This document shows positions 51,766 through 61,088 of a DNA stretch of 64,000 nt, piece by piece. Each line of letters opens with the position of its first letter. Within the stretch, counting starts at the first letter, position 1. The DNA is from Chromatiaceae bacterium (GTDB lineage: Bacteria > Pseudomonadota > Gammaproteobacteria > Chromatiales > Chromatiaceae): NCBI GenBank assembly GCA_024235255.1, contig JACKMT010000003.1:585648-649647 (forward strand), in the 5' to 3' direction. A program made the translations under genes and the position numbers. The notes under the pieces were generated by a model, which saw nothing but the letters and a program-made list of their open reading frames with translations, did no database searches and was not told where the DNA came from.

Positions 51766-52195
51766 TTTCAAGCAGCACAAGTTTGTTGGAAGTGTTGGTA
51801 CTGATTTCGTGGGATAAACTCAACTCTGCCGATACATCCTAAATATTGTATGTTGGGTATGGATGAGTGTGAAGTTCCCACTCAGTACTGCGATTTTTCC
51901 ACTTAGAGATCACGTTAGCTTCAGTTGCAGATTTAGCTGCCGAGTATATGGTTATCCTCTCTGACAGTCTTATATTCATTTAATTGCAGGTACTCCGTGA
52001 CTTGCTGGAGTAGTGACAAAATAGTGTCAGGCAGCAACAGATCTTTTCTGGTGCAGCGTAGTTTTCGAGGTTTAGCGGGAAACTAAATAATACTATTTAA
52101 GTATCGTTGTGGCATAAGCACATTATTGTCTGCTACCAATAACCTCCCAGAAATAACCTGAAATACTAAATTAGAAAAAATTGGGATGCATTTCG
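51766..52195. other. AT-rich gene-free interval
   Basis: About 430 bp without a credible gene or RNA. The base composition drops sharply after the tRNA terminator and stays low through the following membrane protein gene. I see no inverted repeats or tRNA 3' end duplication that would mark an integration site. Confidence 0.55.
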
Positions 52196-53665
52196 ATGAA
52201 GCACAAGGACAAGCTAATACCCGCGGCAATTGTTTTGTGTTGGGTTATATATCTCCTGTTTCAACAAGGCCATGCGAATGATGAGGCGGAGCACCTGCAC
52301 ATTGCCTGGTTGATACAGGTGCAGGGTTTGTGGCCAATAAGAGACTTTTTTGAGCACCATCAGCCTGCCACCTGGCACTTGCTTGGCTCTCTCTTTCAAA
52401 TTGGGGTGAAAGAGGACTGGCTCCTCTTTTTCGGCAGGGTGTATGTTGTGCTCGCCATCCTGCTTTCGGCTCTGGGACTGTATTTGATTGCATATCGGTC
52501 TCGTGAGGCCAAGATAAATTCCTTGATGATGCCGGTATATTTTTTCATGCTGTCGTCATTCTTTTTAAAAAACCTAATTGTGATACGACCAGAGACATTC
52601 GCAACACCATTCATCATCTATTGCGTATTACTCTGGCGCGCCTCTTTTACTTCAATAGATGTCAATGCCAGACTACTTTCTGCCGTTGCAGGTATGCTCG
52701 GGATGGTATCTGTGATGATATCTCCCCGCTTTGCGATTCTGGCACCGGGAATCCTGTTTCTGTACCCATCGCATATATCAGTATCACGATCTCGGTTAAT
52801 TAATCATGCAGTTTGGGGCCTTTTGGGCAGTGCAGTAGGTTTTTTCCTGTTGCTCATCGCTTTTAATCAATCGCTGCAGGAGTTGATGTTTAACATCAGA
52901 TTCAGCGCTTTACTACAGAATACTGGAGTAGGGTGGTATGCAGGTCTGCCGGTAATACTCTTCTTTGGTGTTATTTCACTTCTACTATGCTTCTTTTACT
53001 TGCGCAATTCTGACTATTCAAGCGCTTTTAAAGGCATTCATTCGGTTGTATTGCTCTTTGTTTTTATGATCTCAATCTACTTTATGGGTAAATACTTTTA
53101 TGCCCAGGGCGTATTTCCATTTGTGGTTTGGATAACTTTATTTATGGCGACGACTCCGTTGAAGGGTGGCAGTCAACAACAAGATCCCCTATGGATAGCA
53201 TCGACTCTCATTACCCTCATGGCTGCCATACTCATTACTTACCAGATAAGCCGGTTTGCAATAGAAAATGTAAGTCTAGTGAATAAGACCAGAAAGATGA
53301 TGCGTAACCTTGTTCCTGAAGAGGATAGCGTTCTGCTCTCTTATAGCACCCATCCGATTACACGACTTGACCCAGGCTATTACGCTTTGCCAATCCTTGA
53401 AGGTAAAAACCGTTTGTGCGAAACGATTAAGTTGTATGACGTCTCTTTTAGCTTGCCGGAATGCGATTATCAAAAACAGATTCGCCGACATCTCCCTGCA
53501 CTGATTGCACAGCGTTTTATTTTTAAATCGGATGATGATGCTGATTTCATGCAATTTATTGCGAGATATTATCGATTCAATCCCGATTTGTCAGTGCTTA
53601 TAAGGAAGAATATAAACATACCTGAGAATCTGCTTGATGAACCCTTGCCAGTTGCAGCAGATTGA
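52196..53665 (+). CDS. Polytopic membrane protein, GT-C glycosyltransferase-like
   Basis: Integral membrane protein, 489 aa, with about ten hydrophobic helices in the first 370 residues and a soluble C-terminal domain of about 110 residues. After the first helix there is NDEAEHLHIAWLIQVQG and RDFFEHHQPATWHLLGSLF; an acidic pair in the first extracytoplasmic loop is the mark of lipid-linked-sugar GT-C enzymes (ArnT/PMT type). I infer a sugar transfer to a cell-surface acceptor. The ATG at 52196 is chosen over TTG 52181. Codon use is visibly AT-richer than in flanking genes. No partner genes are adjacent. Confidence 0.7.
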   Translation: MKHKDKLIPAAIVLCWVIYLLFQQGHANDEAEHLHIAWLIQVQGLWPIRDFFEHHQPATWHLLGSLFQIGVKEDWLLFFGRVYVVLAILLSALGLYLIAYRSREAKINSLMMPVYFFMLSSFFLKNLIVIRPETFATPFIIYCVLLWRASFTSIDVNARLLSAVAGMLGMVSVMISPRFAILAPGILFLYPSHISVSRSRLINHAVWGLLGSAVGFFLLLIAFNQSLQELMFNIRFSALLQNTGVGWYAGLPVILFFGVISLLLCFFYLRNSDYSSAFKGIHSVVLLFVFMISIYFMGKYFYAQGVFPFVVWITLFMATTPLKGGSQQQDPLWIASTLITLMAAILITYQISRFAIENVSLVNKTRKMMRNLVPEEDSVLLSYSTHPITRLDPGYYALPILEGKNRLCETIKLYDVSFSLPECDYQKQIRRHLPALIAQRFIFKSDDDADFMQFIARYYRFNPDLSVLIRKNINIPENLLDEPLPVAAD

Positions 53666-53723
53666 AGTCGAGTCGAAGTAAGCGTTTCGGCGGCGTATGC
53701 TGACTACGCGCTTGCTCCGCTTA

Positions 53724-53760
53724 AAAAAAGCCCCTGCAACGTCCTTGTTGCAGGGGCTTT
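53724..53760 (-). terminator. Rho-independent terminator of the fumarase gene
   Basis: A perfect 14-bp stem, AAAGCCCCTGCAAC with GTTGCAGGGGCTTT, with a run of eight A on the left side, which becomes the T-tract for leftward transcription from fumarase. It may also stop rightward transcription of the membrane protein. Confidence 0.88.
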
Positions 53761-53889
53761 CGGTTGTCGCCTCTTGTGCGGTAAAAAGGAGTCCTTCCTT
53801 GGTTCACATCCCTGTCGTGAAATGCAATCCTTTGCATCCTTTTGCGGCGACAAAATAATCGTATAATTCCTAGGAATTAAAGTCAATAT

Positions 53890-55410
53890 TTATTTTGGTT
53901 GCTTTATCTCACCGATCCTGACACGCCACTCCGCTGGACCTGTCAGGTGAACCGACTCGCCTTTGCTGTCAACAGCGACAGTTACCGGCATATCTTCAAC
54001 CTCGAACTCCCTGATCGCCTCCATGCCCAGGTCTGCGAATGCGATGATCCTGGCTGAGCGGATGGCTTTCGATACCAGATACGCCGCGCCCCCCACTGCC
54101 ATCAGGTAGACGGCACCGTGATTTTTAATCGATTCAATCGCGGCTGCTCCTCTCTCCGCCTTGCCAACCATGCCGATGAGGCCGGTTTGGGCCAGCATCA
54201 TTTCGGTAAACTTGTCCATTCGGGTTGATGTCGTGGGACCTGCGGGTCCGACCACTTCATTGCCGACAGGGTCCACGGGGCCGACATAGTAGATGAAACG
54301 GTTGTTGAAATCGACGCCATCCGGCAGCGGTTTACCGTTTGCCAGCAGGTCCTGAATCCGCTTGTGGGCGGCATCCCGTCCGGTAAGCAGCTTACCTGAC
54401 AGAAGTATGCGCTCTCCGGGCTGCCATGTGGCGATCTCTGCTTTTGTCAGTCCGTCGAGATTGACACGCCTGGCGCCGGCACCGTCGCCCAGGGTGATAT
54501 CGGGCCAACTTTCCAGTTTCGGTGGTGTGAATTGTGCGGGTCCGCTGCCGTCAAGCGTAAACTCCACGTGTCGGGTCGCCGCACAATTGGGAATGATCGC
54601 CACCGGGAGCGAAGCTGCATGCGTGGGAAAATCGTTGATTTTAACATCCAGGACCGTGGTCAATCCGCCCAAGCCTTGCGCACCTATCCCCAAAGCGTTA
54701 ACTTTCTCGAAGATCTCCAGGCGCAGCCTTTCTGCGGTGGTTTGCGCGCCTCGTGCCCTGAGCTCGTGGATGTCGATGTGCTCCATCAGCGCCTCTTTCG
54801 CCAACAGCATCGCTTTTTCGCCAGAGCCGCCGATGCCGATGCCAAGCATTCCGGGGGGACACCAGCCCGCACCCATGGTGGGCACGACATCCAGCACCCA
54901 GTCCACCAGACTGGTGGAGGGATTGAGTACGGTAAATTTGGACTTGTTTTCAGAGCCGCCTCCCTTGGCGGCGATACGAACGCTAAGCCCATCTCCGGCT
55001 ACCGAACGGGTGTGGACCACTGCCGGAGTGTTGTCTCCGGTGTTCTTTCTCACACCTGCCGGGTCAGCGACCATGGAGGCGCGCAGCACATTGTCGGGAT
55101 GACTGTAAGCTCGGCGTACCCCTTCGTTTACCATCTCTTCCACGCTGAGCTCCGCCTGCCATTGCAGATGCATGCCGATATCGACAAAAGCCACCACCAT
55201 ACCGGTGTCTTGGCATATCGGCCGGTGTCCTTCGGCGCACATGCGGGAGTTGACCAATATCTGGGCAATCGCATCTTTAGCCGCAGGTGACTTCTCGACC
55301 TCCCATGCTTCCGTCATTGCCTTAACGAAATCGTTCGGATGGTAATAGGAGATAAATTGAAGCGCATCGGCAATACTTTGTATGAAATCGTCTTGTTTGA
55401 TGAGGGTCAT
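53890..55410 (-). CDS. fumA: Class I fumarate hydratase
   Basis: Iron-sulphur dependent fumarase converting fumarate to malate; 506 aa, both alpha and beta domains in one chain. The 4Fe-4S ligands lie in RPICQDTGMVVAFVD, AIIPNCAATRHVEF and GMLGIGIGGSGEKAML nearby. The beta domain has YYVGPVDPVGNEVVGPAGPT and STRMDKFTEMML. ATG 55410 begins MTLIKQDDFIQSI, with GGAA just upstream; an in-frame ATG at 55422 is an alternative. This oxygen-sensitive class fits a microaerobic life style (inference from the nearby fnr, not proof). Confidence 0.94.
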   Translation of the reverse strand: MTLIKQDDFIQSIADALQFISYYHPNDFVKAMTEAWEVEKSPAAKDAIAQILVNSRMCAEGHRPICQDTGMVVAFVDIGMHLQWQAELSVEEMVNEGVRRAYSHPDNVLRASMVADPAGVRKNTGDNTPAVVHTRSVAGDGLSVRIAAKGGGSENKSKFTVLNPSTSLVDWVLDVVPTMGAGWCPPGMLGIGIGGSGEKAMLLAKEALMEHIDIHELRARGAQTTAERLRLEIFEKVNALGIGAQGLGGLTTVLDVKINDFPTHAASLPVAIIPNCAATRHVEFTLDGSGPAQFTPPKLESWPDITLGDGAGARRVNLDGLTKAEIATWQPGERILLSGKLLTGRDAAHKRIQDLLANGKPLPDGVDFNNRFIYYVGPVDPVGNEVVGPAGPTTSTRMDKFTEMMLAQTGLIGMVGKAERGAAAIESIKNHGAVYLMAVGGAAYLVSKAIRSARIIAFADLGMEAIREFEVEDMPVTVAVDSKGESVHLTGPAEWRVRIGEIKQPK

Positions 55411-55475
55411 TGGGCATTCCATTGGTAAGTTAAGAATTATTCACGGCTATCAGCACAGATGCGTGTCGCAACTGC

Positions 55476-55498
55476 CCCGCTCCCCAGGTGGGAGCGGG
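55476..55498. other. Perfect hairpin between fumarase and sucB
   Basis: CCCGCTCCC and GGGAGCGGG form a nine-base-pair stem with loop CAGGT. No T-run on either side, so it is not a simple terminator. Confidence 0.5.
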
Positions 55499-55577
55499 TG
55501 TGCGTATATATTCGACAGCCTCCGCAGAGATTAGCAGCGCGTGGAAAATTTATTTCCCGCCTGACAGGACCGGAGAT

Positions 55578-55620
55578 GGGGCATCCAATTTGAGCCGACT
55601 CCGATGGAGATGGATGCCCC
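55578..55620. other. Ten-base-pair inverted repeat downstream of sucB
   Basis: GGGGCATCCA pairs with TGGATGCCCC across 23 bases, 45 bases beyond the sucB stop. It could stabilise the sucAB mRNA 3' end; no T-run follows. Confidence 0.45.
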
Positions 55621-55664
55621 CTCATGCCGGTCCAAGCTTAGATAATACTAATACCTATGACAGG

Positions 55665-56900
55665 TCAAATCTGCAGCAGCAGGCGGGTTGGGTCTTCCAG
55701 CATGTTTTTGATGGTTACCAGGAAGCTGACCGCCTCCTTGCCATCGATAATGCGATGGTCGTAGGAGAGCGCGAGGTACATCATAGGTCTGATGACGATC
55801 TCACCATTTACCACGACTGGCCGCTGCTGAATATTGTGCATGCCCAGAATGGCGGTCTGGGGCGGGTTTAAAATCGGCGTCGAGAGCATCGATCCATAGA
55901 CGCCGCCGTTGGAGATGGTGAAGGTACCCCCTGTCAGATCCTCATAACTCAGACTTCCGTCATTGGCCTTTCTGCCGAATTCTCGGACCGCCTTTTCCAG
56001 TTCGGCAAATCCCAACTGGTCCGCATCTCTTAAAATGGGCACGACCAGTCCGCGCGGTGAGCCGACCGCGATGCCGATATCGTAATAACCGTGGTAGACA
56101 ATATCCTTGCCATCGACGGATGCATTGACCAGCGGAAACGTTTTCAGTGCTTCAACCGCAGCCTTGATAAAAAACGACATGAAACCGAGACGGACTTCGT
56201 GCTCTTTTTCGAATTTTTCCCGGTAGCGCTCGCGCAGTTCATTGACCGCCTGCAGATTGACTTCGTTGAATGTCGTCAGGATTGCAGCGTTCTGCTGTGC
56301 CTCCAGCAGGCGTTCGGCAATACGTGCACGCAATCGTGTCATCGGAACGCGCTGCTCGGGGCGTTCACCAACCATGTTGCTTTGCGCGATATCACTCTCG
56401 CGCGGCGCTGCCGTCGTAACCGATCGTTCCTGCCTGGCTTCGCCGCTGTCGAGCGAATCGAGATATGCAGTGACATCCGTCTTCAGAATGCGTCCATCCT
56501 TACCGGTGCCTTTGATCTTGCGCGAGTCGATGTTCATCTCCTTGATCAGCCGCCGCACCGAGGGTGTGAGTACGGGCTCGTCGTTCTCTGCCTCGCTGGG
56601 CTGAGGAGAACCTGCCGGAACCTTGCCGGCCTCCGGTTTCGGCTGTGCGGCTGCCGCGCCTTTGCCGGATTCGATGACACACAGCAGATCGCCGGCGAGC
56701 ACCGTATCCCCCTCGGCAACGGATACCTGACCAACCACCCCGTCTACCGTGGATGGGACTTCGAGGACCACTTTGTCGGTTTCCAGGTCTACCAGTTTTT
56801 CATCCTGCTTGACCCGATCCCCGGGTCTCTTGTGCCAGGCGAGCACCGTAGCATCGGCGACAGATTCGGGAAGGGCAGGGACATTAACATTTATACTCAT
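55665..56900 (-). CDS. sucB: Dihydrolipoyllysine succinyltransferase (2-oxoglutarate dehydrogenase E2)
   Basis: Core subunit of 2-oxoglutarate dehydrogenase, 411 aa. The lipoyl domain has the modified lysine in DLETDKVVLEVPS (about residue 43). The subunit-binding domain is VLTPSVRRLIKEMNIDSRKI, and the catalytic domain carries LSYDHRIIDGKEAVSFL (His and Asp). It overlaps sucA by four bases. No lpd gene follows; the E3 subunit must come from elsewhere. Confidence 0.97.
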   Translation of the reverse strand: MSINVNVPALPESVADATVLAWHKRPGDRVKQDEKLVDLETDKVVLEVPSTVDGVVGQVSVAEGDTVLAGDLLCVIESGKGAAAAQPKPEAGKVPAGSPQPSEAENDEPVLTPSVRRLIKEMNIDSRKIKGTGKDGRILKTDVTAYLDSLDSGEARQERSVTTAAPRESDIAQSNMVGERPEQRVPMTRLRARIAERLLEAQQNAAILTTFNEVNLQAVNELRERYREKFEKEHEVRLGFMSFFIKAAVEALKTFPLVNASVDGKDIVYHGYYDIGIAVGSPRGLVVPILRDADQLGFAELEKAVREFGRKANDGSLSYEDLTGGTFTISNGGVYGSMLSTPILNPPQTAILGMHNIQQRPVVVNGEIVIRPMMYLALSYDHRIIDGKEAVSFLVTIKNMLEDPTRLLLQI

Positions 56901-59761
56901 TCTAACGGGGTCCTTCGGTTCATTGACGGATTGATACGGCCGGTCAGTGCTTCGTCGATCAAGGTTTCCTGCTGCTTAACGTGCACCGGATAGTAACCGA
57001 CTGCCGGCGCGGCAGAGGTTGGTCGGCCGACGTAGAAAAGCTGTCTGCCTTTCTCGAACTGGGTGTGAAAACGATGCTTTATCTGGTCCCAGGCACCTTG
57101 ATTTTGCGGCTCTTCCTGGCACCAGATCAGGCGTTTGACCTGAGTGTACTGATCTATGACGGCGTCGAACTGCTCACGCGGGAAGGGGTAGAGCTGTTCG
57201 ATGCGGATAATCGCCACATTGTGCAAGGCGCGTGCGCGCCGTGCTTCGAGCAGCTCATAGTAGACCTTGCCGGAGCAGACGACGATGTGTTCGACTGCCA
57301 AGGGATCAATTTCATCGATCTCGCCTATCACCGGCTGGAATTTACCCTCGGTAAACTCGTTCATGGAAGAGACGGCGAGCCGGTGCCGGAGCAGGCTTTT
57401 CGGCGTCATCACCACCAGCGGTTTACGCATCGGCCGGATCATCTGCCGGCGCAGCATATGAAACACCTGGGCCGGCGTGGTCGGCATGCAAACCTGGATA
57501 TTGTGTTCGGCGCAGAGCTGGAGATAGCGCTCCAGTCTTGCCGAGGAGTGCTCCGCACCCTGTCCCTCGTAGCCGTGCGGCAGAAACATCACCAGCCCGC
57601 AATAGATGCCCCACTTGGCGCCGCCGGAGGTGATGAACTGGTCAATCACCACTTGGGCGCCGTTGGCGAAATCACCGAACTGCGCCTCCCAGATGGTCAG
57701 TGACTTCAGGTCCGTGGTCGAGTAGCCGTATTCGAAGCCCAGCACCGCCTCCTCCGACAGCAGAGAGTCGATGACGGTGAAGTCGGCCTGATACTCGTGC
57801 AGATGTTCGAGCGGCGTATAGGTGCTGTTCTCCAGTTGATTGTGCAGTACCGCATGGCGATGGAAAAAGGTGCCGCGTCCGCAATCCTGACCGGACAATC
57901 TGACCGGATAGCCCTCTTGAACCAGGGTTGCATAGGCGAGTGTCTCGCCGAAGCCCCAGTCGACCAATTGATCGCCAGTTGCCATTTTATGCCGCTCGGC
58001 GAGAATCTTCGCGATTCTGGGATGCGGCTCGAACCCTTCCGGAAGTTCAAGCAGCTTGTTTGCGGTCCGCCGCAGCCGCTCTTCCGTTATCCTGGTATCC
58101 GCCGGCTGCTCCCAATGAACGTTCTCGAAGGTTTTAAAATTGGTATGGTAGGGGTAGCCCAGATCGACCAGCGTGGGACGCGCCACCACCGATCCCTGCT
58201 CCAGCGATGTGCGATAGTTCTCAACCATGTCGCGCACCTGTTCGGGCGTGGTGATTCCCTGGGATATCAGCCTGTCAGCATAAACGCTTCGGGTGGTCGG
58301 CATGCGCCGGATCTTCTGATACATCTGGGGTTGGGTGACTGCCGGTTCGTCGGCTTCGTTATGGCCGTGCCTGCGGTAACAGACCAGATCGATGATGACG
58401 TCCTTGTGAAAACGCATGCGGTAGTCGAGCGCCACTCTGGTCACAAAGATCACCGCTTCCGGATCATCGCCGTTGACGTGGAAGATGGGCGTCTGAACCA
58501 TCTTTCCAACGTCGGTGCAGTATAACGTGGAGCGGGTATCGAGCGGATTGGATGTGGTGAATCCGATCTGATTGTTGATCACTACGTGGATCGAACCGCC
58601 GGTCGCATAGCCTCGGGCCTGGGACATCTGCAGCGTCTCCAGTACCACGCCCTGGCCGGAAAATGCGGAATCTCCATGCACCAGAATCGGCATCACATGG
58701 TCGCGCGTGTGGTCGCCCCGGCGATCCTGCCGCGCCCTTACCGAGCCTTCGACCACCGGGCTGATGATCTCCAGGTGGGATGGATTGAAGCCAAGCACGA
58801 CATGGGTAAAGCCGCCCGGAGTTTCGATATCGCTGGAGAAGCCCATGTGATACTTGACGTCGCCGGAGCTTTTGAACTTGTCGGGAATTTTTTTCCCTTC
58901 AAACTCGTCAAACAGTTCCGAAGGTGGTTTACCCATGATGTTGGTGAGCAGATTGAGGCGGCCGCGGTGCGCCATGCCGATCACCACATCCTTTACGCCA
59001 TTTGCCCCGGCACGCTGAATCAACTCATCCATTACCAGAACGAAAGCGTCCCCACCCTCAAGCGAGAAGCGTTTTTGGCCGACATAGCGGGTGTGAAGGT
59101 ACTTTTCCAGGCCTTCGGCCGCGGTCAACAGGCCTAACAGCCAGCGGCGGTCGTCGTCAGAGAGTTCCGGCGTTACCCGGTATCCTTCCACCCGTTTTTG
59201 GATCCAGCGTTTCTCGCGGGTGTCGGTGATGTGCATGTACTCGGTGCCAACATTGCCGCCATACACCTCTCTGATCAGGGCGATGATTTCACGCAGCGGC
59301 ATACGGTCTGGGGCGAACAGCGAGCCGGTATTGAACACCACATCCATGTCGGCTTCACTTAACCGGTGAAAATCGGGATCCAGGTCCGGCACCGGCTCCA
59401 GCACCCGCATATTCAGTGGATCGAGTGTTGCGTACTGATGGCCGCGTACCCGCCAGGCGTTGATCAGACGCAGGACCGATCCCTGCTTCGCCGCTGCGGC
59501 AGGGGCCATACGCTCGGTGAGCTGACGTGAACTGGGACGGTTTTCCCTGGCCAACCGGGCGAAGTTGTTGATTACCGGGCCGTGGGCGGTGTCCGGCGCC
59601 TCATTGGCGGAGGCTTGCAGCATGCGCTCAAATTGTTTGCGCCAGGCGGGATCAATGCTGGCCGGGTCGAGCAGATAACGCTCATAAATATCTTCGATAA
59701 AGGCGGCGTTTCCACCTGACAATGCTGAGGTTTGTCGTAGCAGATCGAGAAGTGCGCTCAT
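56897..59761 (-). CDS. sucA: 2-oxoglutarate dehydrogenase E1
   Basis: Thiamine-diphosphate decarboxylase of the complex, 954 aa. N-terminal FIEDIYERYLLDPASIDPAW is typical. ThDP and substrate sites include IGMAHRGRLNLLTNIMGK, HGDSAFSGQGVVLET and NNQIGFTTSNPLDTRST. The C-terminal half has LSGQDCGRGTFFHRHAVLH, where E. coli has a similar segment. First gene of sucAB, with a 229-bp upstream region shared with the rightward gene at 59991. Confidence 0.97.
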   Translation of the reverse strand: MSALLDLLRQTSALSGGNAAFIEDIYERYLLDPASIDPAWRKQFERMLQASANEAPDTAHGPVINNFARLARENRPSSRQLTERMAPAAAAKQGSVLRLINAWRVRGHQYATLDPLNMRVLEPVPDLDPDFHRLSEADMDVVFNTGSLFAPDRMPLREIIALIREVYGGNVGTEYMHITDTREKRWIQKRVEGYRVTPELSDDDRRWLLGLLTAAEGLEKYLHTRYVGQKRFSLEGGDAFVLVMDELIQRAGANGVKDVVIGMAHRGRLNLLTNIMGKPPSELFDEFEGKKIPDKFKSSGDVKYHMGFSSDIETPGGFTHVVLGFNPSHLEIISPVVEGSVRARQDRRGDHTRDHVMPILVHGDSAFSGQGVVLETLQMSQARGYATGGSIHVVINNQIGFTTSNPLDTRSTLYCTDVGKMVQTPIFHVNGDDPEAVIFVTRVALDYRMRFHKDVIIDLVCYRRHGHNEADEPAVTQPQMYQKIRRMPTTRSVYADRLISQGITTPEQVRDMVENYRTSLEQGSVVARPTLVDLGYPYHTNFKTFENVHWEQPADTRITEERLRRTANKLLELPEGFEPHPRIAKILAERHKMATGDQLVDWGFGETLAYATLVQEGYPVRLSGQDCGRGTFFHRHAVLHNQLENSTYTPLEHLHEYQADFTVIDSLLSEEAVLGFEYGYSTTDLKSLTIWEAQFGDFANGAQVVIDQFITSGGAKWGIYCGLVMFLPHGYEGQGAEHSSARLERYLQLCAEHNIQVCMPTTPAQVFHMLRRQMIRPMRKPLVVMTPKSLLRHRLAVSSMNEFTEGKFQPVIGEIDEIDPLAVEHIVVCSGKVYYELLEARRARALHNVAIIRIEQLYPFPREQFDAVIDQYTQVKRLIWCQEEPQNQGAWDQIKHRFHTQFEKGRQLFYVGRPTSAAPAVGYYPVHVKQQETLIDEALTGRINPSMNRRTPLE

Positions 59762-59990
59762 TATTTTAAGACGATTGCCTGAATTTTAAAAAAGTGTGGT
59801 TGGAGAAGCAAATGTTAGCATAGGGCGGAGTATTTAGAAGGCATTTTTTTAAATTAGTACGATTGTCCATAAATATTCTTCATTCTTGATTCAGTAAACA
59901 ATAACAGTGCTTTATGTCGGGTTGGTTCGTTTTGCACTGGAGATCGCCACGAATTGTGCAGTTGTTTTCGACAAACAGGATATATGACGA

Positions 59991-60257
59991 TTGTTGAACA
60001 GGCGTGACAAGTGGAGCAGCCCCACCCCGGCAAAGCTGGAGGCGGATATCGCCTATTTCGATGCCAGGCTTTCGCTGTTGCGGGACAAACCGACCAGCTG
60101 CTATCAGGAGGCACAGATCAAGGCTTATCGGGAACTGGAAGCGCTGCTGACGAAGCGGTTATCGAGGCTCAGCGGACAGGGGCCGCTGTTGCCGGACGAG
60201 CTTCTGGGGCAGATCGCGGTCGAAGAGTTGCCGGATCAAGCTGCTGCAGATAGCTGA
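59991..60257 (+). CDS. Small hypothetical protein
   Basis: 88 aa from a TTG start; no domain recognised. Residues 15-60 look like an amphipathic helical hairpin (LEADIAYFDARLSLL, then YQEAQIKAYRELEALLTKRL). An ACAGGA lies about ten bases before the TTG. The frame uses codons like its neighbours. It lies divergent from sucA. It may be a lineage-specific gene or a chance frame. Confidence 0.45.
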   Translation: MLNRRDKWSSPTPAKLEADIAYFDARLSLLRDKPTSCYQEAQIKAYRELEALLTKRLSRLSGQGPLLPDELLGQIAVEELPDQAAADS

Positions 60258-60364
60258 AGCGGGCAGCGTTGCATTTGCCGATCTTCGAATTCATCAATAG
60301 AGCAATGAAGGACCCATTTTGCGGAGTGTGCTGTGCGCGAACCTCGCTGCATTACGGCGGTGCA

Positions 60365-60904
60365 TTACGGCCGAATCCGGAACTGTGGCCCGCCGGGCAC
60401 TCTTATGGATCGTGGCTGGGCTTCACGCCCGACGTCGCTCCAGATGCCCAATCCTGCCGCCTGGGCACGCTGTTCGGCTGCGGCATATTCTTCGACTTCC
60501 GCCGGGGAGAGTCCCGCCGGGTCGAGCCATGCCAGCCCGGCACTCAGCATGCGTATGTTGATATCCGCACCGCCGTGCTTGAGCTGTCCGCGAACCTCCG
60601 GCGTTTGCTCCGTACTGCGGTAATAAAGCGACACTGATCGCCCCAGCACCAGCGCCTGGAGGTGTCTTCTGGCGGCGGCGCCCCAAGGCTGGTTCGGCGG
60701 GTGCGCTTTAATGCCGCTCAGCCTGACCCGGTGTATGCCACCGCCGCTCTCCAGCAACACCAGCTCATCTCCGCTGATGATTTGGGCGGGACGACCCGTC
60801 ACACTCCCGCCGGCAGCAGCTGTCTGCAGTGCTACGAACAGCAGGCAGCAAAGCATCACACGCAGATTGAACGGGTTGTGCGAAGGGCGAGGAATCAGAG
60901 TCAA
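60365..60904 (-). CDS. Staphylococcal-nuclease-like secreted protein
   Basis: 179 aa from TTG 60904, or 163 aa from ATG 60856. A signal sequence (RVMLCCLLFVALQTAAAGG) is followed by an SNase-like fold: RPAQIISGDELVLL, HRVRLSGIKAHPPNQPWG, RRHLQALVLGRSVSLYY and NIRMLSAGLAWLDPAG. In active nucleases the loop after the conserved Arg reads like DTPE with a catalytic Glu; here it is KAHPPN, without Glu. So the protein may bind nucleic acid without cutting it. The TTG start lies inside a repeat, so the true start is uncertain. Divergent from lexA. Confidence 0.7.
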   Translation of the reverse strand: MTLIPRPSHNPFNLRVMLCCLLFVALQTAAAGGSVTGRPAQIISGDELVLLESGGGIHRVRLSGIKAHPPNQPWGAAARRHLQALVLGRSVSLYYRSTEQTPEVRGQLKHGGADINIRMLSAGLAWLDPAGLSPAEVEEYAAAEQRAQAAGLGIWSDVGREAQPRSIRVPGGPQFRIRP

Positions 60905-61030
60905 ATTTATTTTCTCTGTTGCAATCTATGGTTTAGGTCGGTCAAACATGACTCTGACCTGGGATGTTCGAGACTCGCCCGATTTTAAGCAATCGAGTGG
61001 TTGAACAGAATAAATTTACCTCGACCCCGA
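60894..61030. repeat. Small inverted-repeat element upstream of lexA
   Basis: CAGAGTCAAATTTATT at 60896-60911 matches, in opposite orientation, the complement of AATAAATTTACCTCGA at 61009-61024. A further CAGAGTCA/TGACTCTG pair lies at 60896-60903 and 60949-60956. This looks like a short non-autonomous mobile element, about 135 bp, ending six bases before the LexA box. Confidence 0.6.
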
Positions 61031-61037
61031 TAAAATA

Positions 61038-61053
61038 CTGTATATAATAACAG
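61038..61053 (+). promoter_or_regulatory. LexA box (SOS operator) of lexA-imuA
   Basis: CTGTATATAATAACAG, a perfect CTGT-N8-ACAG site with the extended TACTG...CAGTA symmetry. A perfect -10 hexamer TATAAT (61043-61048) lies inside it, so LexA binding would directly cover the promoter. A weak -35 (TCGACC, 61021) sits 16 bp upstream. Confidence 0.92.
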
Positions 61054-61088
61054 TATCGTTTGCCACTTCGCAGTATAATGAGACAAAA

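Noticed and set aside
51766..52195. Integration site next to the initiator tRNA
   Set aside because: I found no duplicated tRNA 3' end and no integrase, so composition alone does not support an att site.
55476..55498. Hairpin after fumarase promoter region as a terminator for sucAB
   Set aside because: The stem is perfect but neither strand has a T-run after it.
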